Assembly: GCA_015057515.1 (NCBI GenBank)
Contig: SVED01000016.1
Span: 1 to 33,782 of the forward strand
Direction of reading: 5' to 3'
From: Lachnospiraceae bacterium
GTDB taxonomy: Bacteria; Bacillota; Clostridia; Lachnospirales; Lachnospiraceae
DNA: 33,782 nt
Part shown: positions 7,532 through 15,695 of the stretch, piece after piece
Position numbering within the stretch: position 1 is the first letter of the stretch
Layout: each line of letters opens with the position of its first letter
The notes under the pieces: model-generated
Database searches by the model: none
What the model was told of the DNA's origin: nothing
Seen by the model: only the letters and a program-made list of their open reading frames with translations
Position numbers and translations under genes: made by a program

Positions 7532-8956
7532 ATGAAAAAAACAATTAAATCCTTTTTGGCAATAACTGCAACTGTAAGTATGATATTTTCACTAACGGCT
7601 TGTAAAGACAAGAAAGGTGATGAGAAGGATAAAAATAATACGGAGGAGCCTATGGTTATGGAAAATCAAGTTGACCAGTCAGAGGTACCTGAAATTGAGG
7701 GATATACACTTCTTTGGAATGATGAATTCAATGGTGATACACTCAATGAGGAAATATGGAATATGGAACTTAGAGAACCGGGTTGGACCAATAATGAGCT
7801 TCAGCAGTATACTGATTCTGCAGATAATATCTTTGTTCGTGATGGCAGAGTTGTATTAAAAGCAATAAAAACTACTGATGAAGCGGGAAATGATTTTTAT
7901 ACATCAGGTAAAATCCAGACACAAAATAAGCAGGATTTTATGTATGGTAAGGTAGTTGTAAGAGCAAAGGTACCAAAGGGACAGGGATTATGGCCGGCAA
8001 TTTGGATGATGCCTACTGATGAAAGTTATTATGGACAGTGGCCAAAGTGTGGTGAGATAGATATAATGGAGGTTCTTTGTAGCGAGACAAGTATTGCTTA
8101 CGGAACTGTACATTATGGTGAACCTCATGCTGAACAGCAGGGCATATATACTCTTGAAGGAGAAAGTTTTTCAGATGATTTCCACGAATTCTCAGTTGAG
8201 TGGGAGCCGGGAGAGATGCGTTGGTATATTGATGGCAATCATTATTTAACTGTTAATGATTGGTTTTCAGCTGTTCAGGGCGAGGATGAGAAGGAATATC
8301 CAGCACCATTTAACCAGACATTTTTTGTTCAGTTAAATCTTGCCGTAGGTGGAAATTGGCCGGGAAACCCTGATGAGACAACAGATTTTGAAAAAGCTGA
8401 ATTTGAAATAGATTACGTTAGAGTATACCAAAAACCAGAATACGATACAAACGTTACGAAGCCAGCGAAGGAGTTTAGAGAGCCTCTTGCTGATGGTAAC
8501 CTTATCTATAACGGTGACTTTGCTGAAAATGAAAATTTGGCAGATGAGGAGAATTGGTACTTCCTTCTTTTTGAAGGTGGTGATGGTGAGGCAAAAATAG
8601 AAGATGGAACTATGATTATTACATCAAAGGCAGAGGGTAGTGTAGATTATTCCGTTCAGCTTGTACAGCCTGATCTTCCGATGTATAAGGGTAAAAAGTA
8701 CAGACTCACTTTTGATGCCTGCGCTGCTGAATCAAGAGATATGATTGTATGTGTATCAGCTCCTACAGCAGGATGGATTCGTTATCTTCCTGATACAACA
8801 TTAACCTTATCAACAGATTGGCAGACATATACCTATGATTTTGAAATGACTGAAAAGGATGACAATAACGGCAGACTTGAATTCAATATGGGTCACAAGG
8901 GTTCAATTGCTGAAATCTACATTAAGAATGTAAGAATTGAAGAAATCGTAGAATAA
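7532..8956 (+). CDS. GH16 lipoprotein endo-beta-glucanase with C-terminal CBM
   Basis: This 474-residue lipoprotein starts with a signal peptide ending in SLTAC (lipobox cysteine C24), so it should be lipid-anchored on the cell surface. Residues 55-300 form a glycoside hydrolase family 16 domain, with GEIDIME at 174-180: E175 as nucleophile, D177, and E180 as acid/base. Nearby WPAIWMMP and the C-terminal GGNWPG are typical of laminarinase/beta-1,3- or beta-1,3-1,4-glucanases. Residues 322-474, opening with NLIYNGDFAENEN, look like a CBM4/9-type carbohydrate-binding module. The start at 7532 is preferred to ATG 7508 because AAAGGGGA lies at 7519-7526 and the signal peptide begins there. It is divergent from an AraC regulator. 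Confidence 0.9.
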   Translation: MKKTIKSFLAITATVSMIFSLTACKDKKGDEKDKNNTEEPMVMENQVDQSEVPEIEGYTLLWNDEFNGDTLNEEIWNMELREPGWTNNELQQYTDSADNIFVRDGRVVLKAIKTTDEAGNDFYTSGKIQTQNKQDFMYGKVVVRAKVPKGQGLWPAIWMMPTDESYYGQWPKCGEIDIMEVLCSETSIAYGTVHYGEPHAEQQGIYTLEGESFSDDFHEFSVEWEPGEMRWYIDGNHYLTVNDWFSAVQGEDEKEYPAPFNQTFFVQLNLAVGGNWPGNPDETTDFEKAEFEIDYVRVYQKPEYDTNVTKPAKEFREPLADGNLIYNGDFAENENLADEENWYFLLFEGGDGEAKIEDGTMIITSKAEGSVDYSVQLVQPDLPMYKGKKYRLTFDACAAESRDMIVCVSAPTAGWIRYLPDTTLTLSTDWQTYTYDFEMTEKDDNNGRLEFNMGHKGSIAEIYIKNVRIEEIVE

Positions 8957-8979
8957 AAAATATAATGCTTATAACTTTG

Positions 8980-9001
8980 GGAGGACTTACATAAGTCCTC
9001 C
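8980..9001. repeat. Perfect inverted repeat at the convergent 3' ends
   Basis: Ten-base arms (8980-8989 and 8992-9001) flank a two-base spacer. It lies between the GH16 stop and the end of spmB and includes the spmB stop codon. Neither side is followed by a run of T, so it is not a standard intrinsic terminator, though it could still define or protect the 3' ends of both convergent transcripts. Confidence 0.6.
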
Positions 9002-9511
9002 TAAAATTATACTCATAATGAAGCCGATTAAGGTGCATATGAGAGTGGCGGGAAGAACCCATCTTGTTTTTGTGATTCCTATAGATAGAAAATATACTGA
9101 CATTGTATAAAAAATGGTTTCTGTACTGCTCATCATAATAGAAATGGTATTTCCTAAAAAGGAATCAGGACCATAGGTTTTAAAAATATCTAAAGTCATG
9201 CCTGTTGCAGCGGAGGAGGAAAACATTTTTACCAAAGATACGGGGACAAGCTGAGTAGGGATACCAAAAAAATTGGTTATAGGGGAAAAGATTACGCATA
9301 TACAGTCCAGTAAACCTGAAGTTCTAAGGATTCCTACAGCCATGAGAAGTCCTACAAGGGTGGGGGCAATATCCACTACAATTTTAAATCCGTCCTTCAC
9401 TCCTTCTACAAAAATGTCATATACGGATACTTTTTTATATATTCCGTAGAGGACTATGTAGCCCACAACAAAAGGGATGGCATACTTTGATATAATTAAT
9501 AGAATAGACAT
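8987..9511 (-). CDS. spmB: SpmB-like nucleoside-recognition (Gate) membrane protein
   Basis: The 174-residue protein is mostly hydrophobic and has the Gate/nucleoside-recognition pattern: VDIAPTLVGLLMAVGILRTSGLLD in its central part (split across residues 46-69), LVPVSLVKMFSSSAATGM near residues 87-104, and SSTETIFYTMSVYF near 128-141. These are typical of spore maturation protein B. In spore formers SpmB works with SpmA in dehydrating the spore core, but relatives also occur in non-sporulating species. Here no spmA sits upstream; the neighbour is a divergent DHH gene. The ATG follows AAGGA on the reverse strand. Function outside sporulation is unknown. Confidence 0.85.
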   Translation of the reverse strand: MSILLIISKYAIPFVVGYIVLYGIYKKVSVYDIFVEGVKDGFKIVVDIAPTLVGLLMAVGILRTSGLLDCICVIFSPITNFFGIPTQLVPVSLVKMFSSSAATGMTLDIFKTYGPDSFLGNTISIMMSSTETIFYTMSVYFLSIGITKTRWVLPATLICTLIGFIMSIILGGLM

Positions 9512-9601
9512 ATCAACATTTCCTTGAAAATATTAGCCAAATATTATACTATAATAATATGTTTATTTCGGAAAAAATATAATGAAAAAAGGGGAAGAAG
9601 T

Positions 9602-10519
9602 ATGAGATTAGTTACACGTTCAGATTTTGATGGCTTAGCATGTGGTGCTCTGCTTAAGGAGGCAGGCATTATCGATTGTTGGACATTTGCTCATCCAAAG
9701 GATTTGCAGGATGGACTTGTGCCAGTAACTGAAAATGATTGTCTTGCAAATGTACCATTTGTTGAGGGTTGTGGACTTTGGTTTGACCACCATTCAAGCG
9801 AGCATGAGAGACTTCAGCTTGAGGGCAAGTATAAGGGCGAGAGCAGAATCACTCCATCCTGTGCCAGAATTATTTATGAGTACTATGGTGGTAAGGAGAG
9901 ATTTCCACAGTTTGATGAGATGATGGAAGCAGTGGATAAGGTGGACTCAGGTAATCTTACAGTAGATGAGATATTAAATCCTACTGGCTGGATACTTATC
10001 GGATTCCTTATGGATCCAAGAACTGGTCTTGGTCGTTGGAGAAACTTTACTATACCTAACTACAAGCTTATGGAGGAGCTTATTGATGCCTGTAGAACCA
10101 TGAGTACAGAGGAAATACTTGCACTTCCAGATGTTCAGGAGCGTATTGAAGTATACAACGAGCAAACTGAGAAGTTTAAGGAAATGGTTAAGGCATACAC
10201 TCGTATCGAGAAGGATGTTATTATCACTGATCTTAGAGGTGTAGACCCTATCTATACAGGTAACAGATTTATGATTTACAGCCTTTACCCAGAGCAGAAT
10301 ATATCAGTATGGATAGTAAATGGTAAGGGCGGCGTAGGTTGCTCTGCAGCAGTAGGTTATAGTATTATCAACAGAACTTCAAATGTAGATGTAGGTAGCC
10401 TTATGCTCAAATATGGTGGCGGTGGTCACAAAAAGGTTGGCACTTGTCAGTTTGGCGATGCAGACATGGACGAGAAGTTACCACAGCTTATTGATGAAAT
10501 AGTGAATTACAAAGCATAA
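9602..10519 (+). CDS. DHH/DHHA1-family phosphoesterase
   Basis: The 305-residue protein starts with RSDFDGLACGALL, whose aspartates are typical metal ligands of the DHH superfamily, and has the FDHHSSE signature with DHH at about residues 62-64. The C-terminal part ends with a GGGGHKKVGTC glycine-rich loop of the DHHA1 domain. Relatives include exopolyphosphatases, nano-RNases and cyclic-di-AMP phosphodiesterases; sequence alone does not decide which. No GGDEF or PAS domains are present, so it is not a GdpP type. The start at 9602 is chosen over an upstream in-frame start because AAGGGGA at 9589-9595 precedes it and the family N-terminus begins there. It ends in a strong terminator. Confidence 0.88.
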   Translation: MRLVTRSDFDGLACGALLKEAGIIDCWTFAHPKDLQDGLVPVTENDCLANVPFVEGCGLWFDHHSSEHERLQLEGKYKGESRITPSCARIIYEYYGGKERFPQFDEMMEAVDKVDSGNLTVDEILNPTGWILIGFLMDPRTGLGRWRNFTIPNYKLMEELIDACRTMSTEEILALPDVQERIEVYNEQTEKFKEMVKAYTRIEKDVIITDLRGVDPIYTGNRFMIYSLYPEQNISVWIVNGKGGVGCSAAVGYSIINRTSNVDVGSLMLKYGGGGHKKVGTCQFGDADMDEKLPQLIDEIVNYKA

Positions 10520-10564
10520 TTTAATGTAAGGTTTTCTTGCATTTTGAAACAGATTCATAGAAAT

Positions 10565-10601
10565 AAAAAACGGTATAAGCCAAGTGCTTATGCCGTTTTT
10601 T
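10565..10601 (+). terminator. Intrinsic terminator after the DHH gene
   Basis: A 16-pair stem (one T-G pair) joins 10565-10580 and 10586-10601 around a five-base loop, with a T6 tract on the 3' side and A6 on the 5' side. It separates the DHH gene from the Tad operon that follows. Confidence 0.85.
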
Positions 10602-10621
10602 GATTCCCTTTTTTGTGGTAT

Positions 10622-11191
10622 ATGGGAAAATGTGTAATTTTCGCTACATTGAGTATACTTTTTGGAGCTTTACTCCTTTCAAGGAAAAGTGCTATAGTCC
10701 AGCTACAGGACGATTTCGCGAAGGGAGGTAAGAACATTATTCATTTGATTGTTGTGTCAATGCTAATAGTTGCTACATTTTGGGACCTAAAAACATATCG
10801 TATACCTAACAAACTTACAGCGTTAGTTTGTGTGCTGGGTTTGCTTTACAGTGGATGTGTAGGAGGTTTTCATCTGCTGGGAAAGAGTGTCCTTGGAATG
10901 TTGTTACCTGTAGGTATATTATTTATCTTTTATGTGCTTAAAGTGGTAGGCGCAGGTGATGTGAAGCTTTTGGCAGGACTAGGTACGTTTTTCTATTTTG
11001 ATGTGGTCTATATACTCATATTGACTATGATTATTGTAGCTGTATATGGCATGTTTCTTCTAGTTGCCAGATGGATTAGAGGTGGTAGGCTGGGGAAGGA
11101 CTTTGTTCTTGCCACAAGAATGCATATGTCAGTTCCAATATGTATTGCCACAATAGCATGGCTATTTGGGGGTGAGTTTCATGTCATATAG
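10622..11191 (+). CDS. Type IV prepilin peptidase, TadV/CpaA type (A24)
   Basis: An integral membrane aspartic peptidase of family A24, which would cut the leader from the Flp and TadE-like prepilins encoded downstream. The two catalytic aspartates are visible: D55 in FWDLKTYRIPN and D113 in GAGDVKLLAGL (numbered from the ATG at 10622). Several hydrophobic segments follow, and the protein lacks the N-methyltransferase domain of PilD, as usual for CpaA/TadV. The start is uncertain: neither ATG 10622 nor the in-frame TTG 10613 has a ribosome site, whereas a GGGAGG occurs at 10723-10728 inside the ORF, upstream of an in-frame TTG at 10745. It overlaps the next gene by 11 bases. Confidence 0.85.
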   Translation: MGKCVIFATLSILFGALLLSRKSAIVQLQDDFAKGGKNIIHLIVVSMLIVATFWDLKTYRIPNKLTALVCVLGLLYSGCVGGFHLLGKSVLGMLLPVGILFIFYVLKVVGAGDVKLLAGLGTFFYFDVVYILILTMIIVAVYGMFLLVARWIRGGRLGKDFVLATRMHMSVPICIATIAWLFGGEFHVI

Positions 11192-12074
11192 AGTAGGTAT
11201 TTTAGATAAGGATTTAACATATTCCTATAATCTTATGGAATATTTCAACAATAGTAATGATATACCCATTAGGGCTATGGTTTTTTCTGAGGAGAAAGCA
11301 TTAGTAGAATATAGTGAGCATAGAGGCCTTGACCTTATACTTATTGGTGAGGATAGTAGGATAGAAAACTTGAGTGTACCTTTTATGTATATGTGCGAGT
11401 ATAATCCTCCCCGTGATAAGACAGAGTACATTTTCAAATATCAGCCTGGTTCGAAAATGTCACATCAGATTAGAGAATATTTAAAGACGCGCAAAAAAGA
11501 TACTTCGGATATGACTATATATGGAATTTATTCACCCTTAGGCAGAGTGGGCAAGACAGCTATTGCAAAGGGAATATGCCATAGCTTTGGACAGTGCTTA
11601 TACATAGGGATGGAGGAGTACCCTAGTATTGTAGAGAGTGAGGCTTTGGCGGATATGTTCTTTTACTATCTCGCAGAGAAGAATCCGAAGATTATAGATA
11701 TTTTGGATAATGCAAAGATGTATCAGGACAAAGTTAGATACATATCAGGGGTTAAGTCCTATATGGATTTTAGACAGATTACTTTTTCACATATGGAATG
11801 GTTATGTAATACACTAAAATCTGTATCAAATATAAAGCAGGTTGTATTTGATATTGGACAGGCAGTTTTGCCGGAGTTTGATGTATTTTTGGTTATGAAC
11901 AAACTTATAATTCCTATATTGGAAGATGAAATCTCTAAGTCTAAGCTTAAGATTTTTAAAGAACAGTTAGGAGAGTATAGCAATATATCAGATAGAGTTA
12001 TATATGTTGATATGTCAAACTATCTGGCAGGTACATATACCATAGAGGAGCTAATCAAAAAGGAGGGGTTATAA
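11181..12074 (+). CDS. TadZ/CpaE-like ATPase of the pilus locus
   Basis: This 297-residue protein combines an N-terminal receiver-like region (about residues 1-90, with LDLILIGED near D51) and a C-terminal MinD/ParA-like ATPase with a P-loop variant SPLGRVGKTA at 118-127. This is the arrangement of TadZ/CpaE proteins, which localise the Tad secretion machine at the pole or membrane. Downstream motifs such as VVFDIGQAVLPEF and ILEDEISKSK support the fold, although the receiver region is degenerate. The ATG at 11181 has GGGGGTGA at 11168-11174, better than the earlier TTG at 11166. It overlaps the prepilin peptidase gene by 11 bases and ends within the presumed start of the motor gene. Confidence 0.8.
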   Translation: MSYRVGILDKDLTYSYNLMEYFNNSNDIPIRAMVFSEEKALVEYSEHRGLDLILIGEDSRIENLSVPFMYMCEYNPPRDKTEYIFKYQPGSKMSHQIREYLKTRKKDTSDMTIYGIYSPLGRVGKTAIAKGICHSFGQCLYIGMEEYPSIVESEALADMFFYYLAEKNPKIIDILDNAKMYQDKVRYISGVKSYMDFRQITFSHMEWLCNTLKSVSNIKQVVFDIGQAVLPEFDVFLVMNKLIIPILEDEISKSKLKIFKEQLGEYSNISDRVIYVDMSNYLAGTYTIEELIKKEGL

Positions 12075-12076
12075 TT
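12061..12076 (+). promoter_or_regulatory. Ribosome site that points to an ATT start
   Basis: AGGAGGGG at 12061-12068 sits five bases before ATT 12074-12076. The TAA of the upstream gene (12072-12074) overlaps this ATT in the way other genes in this operon overlap as TAATG. No in-frame ATG occurs until 12131, which has no ribosome site. Confidence 0.5.
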
Positions 12077-13318
12077 CAAAAACAAGAGATACAAGAGTCC
12101 CTTAGAAAAAAAGTTTTATCAGAGCTTGATATGTCAAGAGAGATGACGGATGCTGAAGTCAGTGCGTTGATTGACAGATGCCTGTTGGAGATGGTGAGAG
12201 TAAACACCATACCCCTGAGGGATAAGATTGATATTAAACAAGAGCTTTTTAATTCTTTTAGAAGATTAGATGTTCTTACTGATTTTCTGGATGATGAAGA
12301 AGTAACAGAGATTATGGTTAATGGTTCAGGAAATATTTTTGTTGAACGAGCTGGCAGAATACATAAAACAGACAAGTTTTTTTCCAGTGAAGAGAAGCTA
12401 TATGCTGTTGTTCAACAGATTGTGGCAGATTGTAACAGACGAATAAACGATGCTGACCCAGTGGTTGATGCCAGACTTAAGGATGGCTCAAGAGTAAATA
12501 TTGTTATACCGCCAATTTCCCTAGATGGACCCATAATTACCATACGAAAATTTCCAAAAGATATTATAACAATGGACCGGCTTGTAAAACTCGGTTCAAT
12601 TACACCTTCGGCAGTGAAGGTTTTAGACGCATTAGTCAAAGCCAGATATAACATCTTTATATCGGGAGGCACCGGTTCCGGTAAGACTACATTTCTAAAT
12701 GCGTTATCAGATTTAATTCCCAAGGATGAGAGAATTATTACCATAGAGGATTCTGCAGAGTTGCAGATACAGGGTATTGCAAACCTTGTTCGCATGGAGG
12801 CCAGAAATGCCAATGTGGAAGGAAAAAATAGTATAAGTATAAGGGATTTGATTAAGACAAGTCTAAGAATGCGTCCAGACAGGATAATTGTAGGAGAAGT
12901 GCGCGACCAGGCAGCTATAGATATGCTAACAGCTATGACAACAGGCCATGATGGCAGCTTGAGTACAGGCCATGCTAATTCTGCAAAAGATATGATTAGC
13001 CGTTTGGAAACAATGGTACTTATGGGTCTAGATATCCCTCTTTTAGCGGTTAGAAAGCAAATTGTTTCGGCGGTGGATATCATCGTTCATTTGGGTAGGA
13101 TAAAGGATAAAAGTAGAAAGGTATTAAGTATAAGTGAGGTAGTGGGTATGAAAGATGGAGATGTGATATTAAATACATTGTTTGAGTACGTGCACCCTGA
13201 AAAAAATGAAGGAAGAGTAAAGGGTGTTTTGAGAAAAGTAAACGACCTAATAAACATAAACAAATTGTCTATGACAGGTATGTTGGAACTTTATGAGGAA
13301 GCATGGAATGAGAACTAA
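12074..13318 (+). CDS. cpaF: CpaF/TadA secretion ATPase (type II/IV motor)
   Basis: The pilus assembly motor. From the ATG at 12131 the residues show an N-terminal domain with VTEIMVNGSGNIFVER, then DPVVDARLKDGSRVNIVIPP, a Walker A GGTGSGKTT at 179-187, an aspartate/glutamate box near ERIITIEDSAELQ, a Walker B RIIVGEVR at 251-258 and a histidine box TGHDGSLSTGHANS. This is diagnostic of the CpaF/TadA class that hexamerises to power Tad pilus assembly. I extend the start by 19 codons to ATT 12074: the extra residues (QKQEIQESLRKKVLSELD) form a helix of the kind family members have before this point, and only this site has a ribosome binding sequence. If the ATT is not used, the gene starts at 12131. 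Confidence 0.9.
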   Translation: MQKQEIQESLRKKVLSELDMSREMTDAEVSALIDRCLLEMVRVNTIPLRDKIDIKQELFNSFRRLDVLTDFLDDEEVTEIMVNGSGNIFVERAGRIHKTDKFFSSEEKLYAVVQQIVADCNRRINDADPVVDARLKDGSRVNIVIPPISLDGPIITIRKFPKDIITMDRLVKLGSITPSAVKVLDALVKARYNIFISGGTGSGKTTFLNALSDLIPKDERIITIEDSAELQIQGIANLVRMEARNANVEGKNSISIRDLIKTSLRMRPDRIIVGEVRDQAAIDMLTAMTTGHDGSLSTGHANSAKDMISRLETMVLMGLDIPLLAVRKQIVSAVDIIVHLGRIKDKSRKVLSISEVVGMKDGDVILNTLFEYVHPEKNEGRVKGVLRKVNDLININKLSMTGMLELYEEAWNEN

Positions 13319-14042
13319 TATTTATAAAAAAGACACAAGATGGATACTGATAGAGTTGTTAAAAATAGGTCTTATTTGTGTGGTTGTGGGGATTTTGTTT
13401 TTTAATTCTATGCTTGGATTTTTTTGGGTGATTCCTTTTGGCGGAATGATTTATTACATAGACGAAAAGGATTACATAAAGAAAATAAGAAAACAAATCC
13501 AGGTGGAGTTTAAAGATTTTATAGTATTGCTTTCGGGAAGTTTGAATGCAGGATATTCCTTGGAAAATGCATTTGTTCAAGCTTTTGATGAATTTTATTC
13601 AACGAAGGGTAATAGCTCTCTGGGTGAATTGTTGCAACAAATGGTATATGGCCTTGGGTATAACCACACTGTGGAAAACATGATGTTACAGCTAGGCAAA
13701 AATACAAAGGTGCAAGAGATATTGGAATTTGCACACTTGATAAAAACTTCCAAGCAATATGGTGGCAATATGATTAAGGTTATTCGACAAACTGCTAATT
13801 CTTTGGTGGAAAAGTATTCTGTAGAGTCTGAGATAGAAACTATGATATCTGCCAAAAAGCTGGAAGGAAAGATTATGATGCTTGCGCCAGTTCTTGTATT
13901 GATATATATGAGACTGACCAATGGGGTATATATGGAAGTTCTCTATAGTACTTTTATGGGAAAGTCTATTATGTGTATAGCTGTGGTAGTTGTGGCAGTG
14001 TGTGGCTTGATTATACATAGAATTATGGATATTGAGGTGTAG
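13308..14042 (+). CDS. tadB: TadB-like inner membrane protein of the Tad pilus
   Basis: The 244-residue product has hydrophobic segments near its N-terminus (residues about 14-40) and C-terminus (about 190-240) around a cytosolic T2SSF-like domain, with FKDFIVLLSGSLNAGYSLENAF and AHLIKTSKQYGGNMIKVIRQTA typical of TadB. TadB and TadC form the membrane platform on which the CpaF motor acts. Start at ATG 13308 is preferred, with GAGGAAG seven bases upstream; the in-frame ATG 13293 would overlap the motor gene by 26 bases. It is followed directly by the TadC-like gene. Confidence 0.85.
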   Translation: MRTNIYKKDTRWILIELLKIGLICVVVGILFFNSMLGFFWVIPFGGMIYYIDEKDYIKKIRKQIQVEFKDFIVLLSGSLNAGYSLENAFVQAFDEFYSTKGNSSLGELLQQMVYGLGYNHTVENMMLQLGKNTKVQEILEFAHLIKTSKQYGGNMIKVIRQTANSLVEKYSVESEIETMISAKKLEGKIMMLAPVLVLIYMRLTNGVYMEVLYSTFMGKSIMCIAVVVVAVCGLIIHRIMDIEV

Positions 14043-14043
14043 G

Positions 14044-15465
14044 ATGTTAGAAATAAATCTTGGCATAATATTTTTATACATTTTACTGGCGGTTGCCAGT
14101 ATTAAAAATTATAGCAAGTATAGGACACGAGGATTAGGAAATAAACTTATTGGTTTACATAAATCTATGAGTGAAACCCTTCTTGGATTATTTAAAATAA
14201 AGGACAGCAAGGAGGATGTCAAAGAAAATCTTAGAAAAATAAATGTGGTTTCCCATAGGACCTTGGAGGAGTTGGCTTTGGAGTATAGGGTTAATTCTGT
14301 AGCTGCAGGTTTAGTATTGTTTTCTGGGTTTAACATACTATCCGCATTGATTGGAGTCAGAGAATTAGTCACTCCTCAAAAAACGGAAAATATAATCGAA
14401 AGAAATGATTATGGAGGAAAGGAGGAGACATGTGAACTGTTTCTTGTTCTGGATGGAGAATCTTATGAGTATAGTCTGAATATTGCGCCTATGGAATATA
14501 CTCAGGAGGAATTTTACCTAAAAGGAGAGGAAGTATTTGATCAGATAAGGGATTATATCTTAGGTGATAATCCTGATTTTCAACACATTTCTAGTGATTT
14601 GAATTTATTTCCCGAGGAGATATTAGAATGCTTCGATATAGAGTGGGATTCTAGTCATCCAATGTTGATTGATGAGGAGGGACATGTGTTTTCAGATAAT
14701 ATTATTAGAAAAGAAACCGTTACCCTTAGAGCCAATCTGTTTTATGGAGAGTATTGTCTTAGTAAAGAATATTCCTTTGTTATGCAACCTGTGAATGATA
14801 CGAAAAAAAATCTGTCGAAGGCTTTTCAAACATTGGAAAATATGGAGGCAAATAGTCGAAACCAAAAGTTTATTGAAATACCCGATGACCTTCATGGGGT
14901 AAAAATTGAATTAAAGACGAACAAAGAATATGCGGAATTAAAAGTGCTGTTTCTGGGAGTGGCAGTTAGTTTTTTGATAGTTATGTTGCAAAAGGAGAAA
15001 TTGATGTCCAAGGGAAAGGAAAGGGATAATATGCTATCTGGACTTTATCCTTCTTTTGTAAATAAACTGTGGCTGTTGTTGGGAGCGGGAATGACAATAA
15101 AAAAGGCCCTGTTCCAAATTGTTTCTGAAGCAGAAGAAAAAGGGATCCTTCAAAGAGAGATAGAATATAGCCTTAATCAGATAGATACGGGTTTGGATGA
15201 AGGTTTAGCTTATGAAGAATTAGGCCGCAGAATTAATATACCTATGTATACTCGATTGATGAATCAAATATCCCACCATCTAAAGCGTGGGGGTAACGAT
15301 TTGCTCAAGTACATGGAAGAGGAAGTAAAGACCTCTTACAATGTGAGAAAGGAGTTTGCCAGACGTTTGGGGGAGGAGGCATCAACCAAATTGTTATTCC
15401 CTATGATTGTCTTAATGGCAATAGTTATGGTTATAGTAATTGTCCCTGCAGTAACAGGATTTTAG
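14044..15465 (+). CDS. tadC: TadC-like platform protein with a large extracytoplasmic insertion
   Basis: The 473-residue product is longer than ordinary TadC proteins (about 300 residues). It has TM segments near 4-20, 86-105, 301-316 and 452-470. Residues about 330-450 form the T2SSF domain (FVNKLWLLLGAGMTIKKAL and ISHHLKRGGNDLLKYM). Between the second and third membrane segments is an insertion of about 190 residues (108-300), probably outside the membrane, with beta-rich stretches such as TVTLRANLFYGEYCLSKEYSFVMQP (split at 226-249) that resemble an Ig-like strand pattern. I do not know its role; binding or clamping the pilus is a guess. The ATG is preceded by GAGGTG at 14034-14039. Confidence 0.8.
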   Translation: MLEINLGIIFLYILLAVASIKNYSKYRTRGLGNKLIGLHKSMSETLLGLFKIKDSKEDVKENLRKINVVSHRTLEELALEYRVNSVAAGLVLFSGFNILSALIGVRELVTPQKTENIIERNDYGGKEETCELFLVLDGESYEYSLNIAPMEYTQEEFYLKGEEVFDQIRDYILGDNPDFQHISSDLNLFPEEILECFDIEWDSSHPMLIDEEGHVFSDNIIRKETVTLRANLFYGEYCLSKEYSFVMQPVNDTKKNLSKAFQTLENMEANSRNQKFIEIPDDLHGVKIELKTNKEYAELKVLFLGVAVSFLIVMLQKEKLMSKGKERDNMLSGLYPSFVNKLWLLLGAGMTIKKALFQIVSEAEEKGILQREIEYSLNQIDTGLDEGLAYEELGRRINIPMYTRLMNQISHHLKRGGNDLLKYMEEEVKTSYNVRKEFARRLGEEASTKLLFPMIVLMAIVMVIVIVPAVTGF

Positions 15466-15479
15466 AAAAGGAGGGAATT

Positions 15480-15650
15480 ATGAACCATTTAAAAAATTTC
15501 TTTGTTGAAGACGACGGTATGGGTGTCGTTGAAGTAATCTTAATCATCGTGGTTTTAATAGCCATGGTAGCAGTTTTCAAAGATCAGATAACAGACTTGG
15601 TGGAGAATATTTGGGATTCCATAAATAGTGATGCCCAAAAGATTTACTAA
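15480..15650 (+). CDS. flp: Flp-like type IVb pilin
   Basis: This 56-residue protein was found by reading the gap between TadC and the DUF5702 gene. GGAGGG at 15470-15475 precedes ATG 15480. The sequence has a prepilin cleavage site after G13 (EDDG, then MGVVE), so the mature protein starts at M14 with the glutamate at position 5 (E18), followed by a hydrophobic helix of about 16 residues and a short polar tail ending in IY. Short length, glycine at -1 and Glu5 are the marks of Flp/Flp1-type pilins, which are the structural subunit of Tad pili. It is the only such gene in the locus and thus the probable major pilin. Confidence 0.8.
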   Translation: MNHLKNFFVEDDGMGVVEVILIIVVLIAMVAVFKDQITDLVENIWDSINSDAQKIY

Positions 15651-15695
15651 TGACTGTTAGTCTTAAAATTTCCATATAAGATTAAGGAGGAGAAT

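Noticed and set aside
12412-13083. 223-codon reverse ORF opposite the motor gene
   Set aside because: It lies fully within cpaF, shows no ribosome site or domain pattern, and is explained as a shadow of a well-supported gene.
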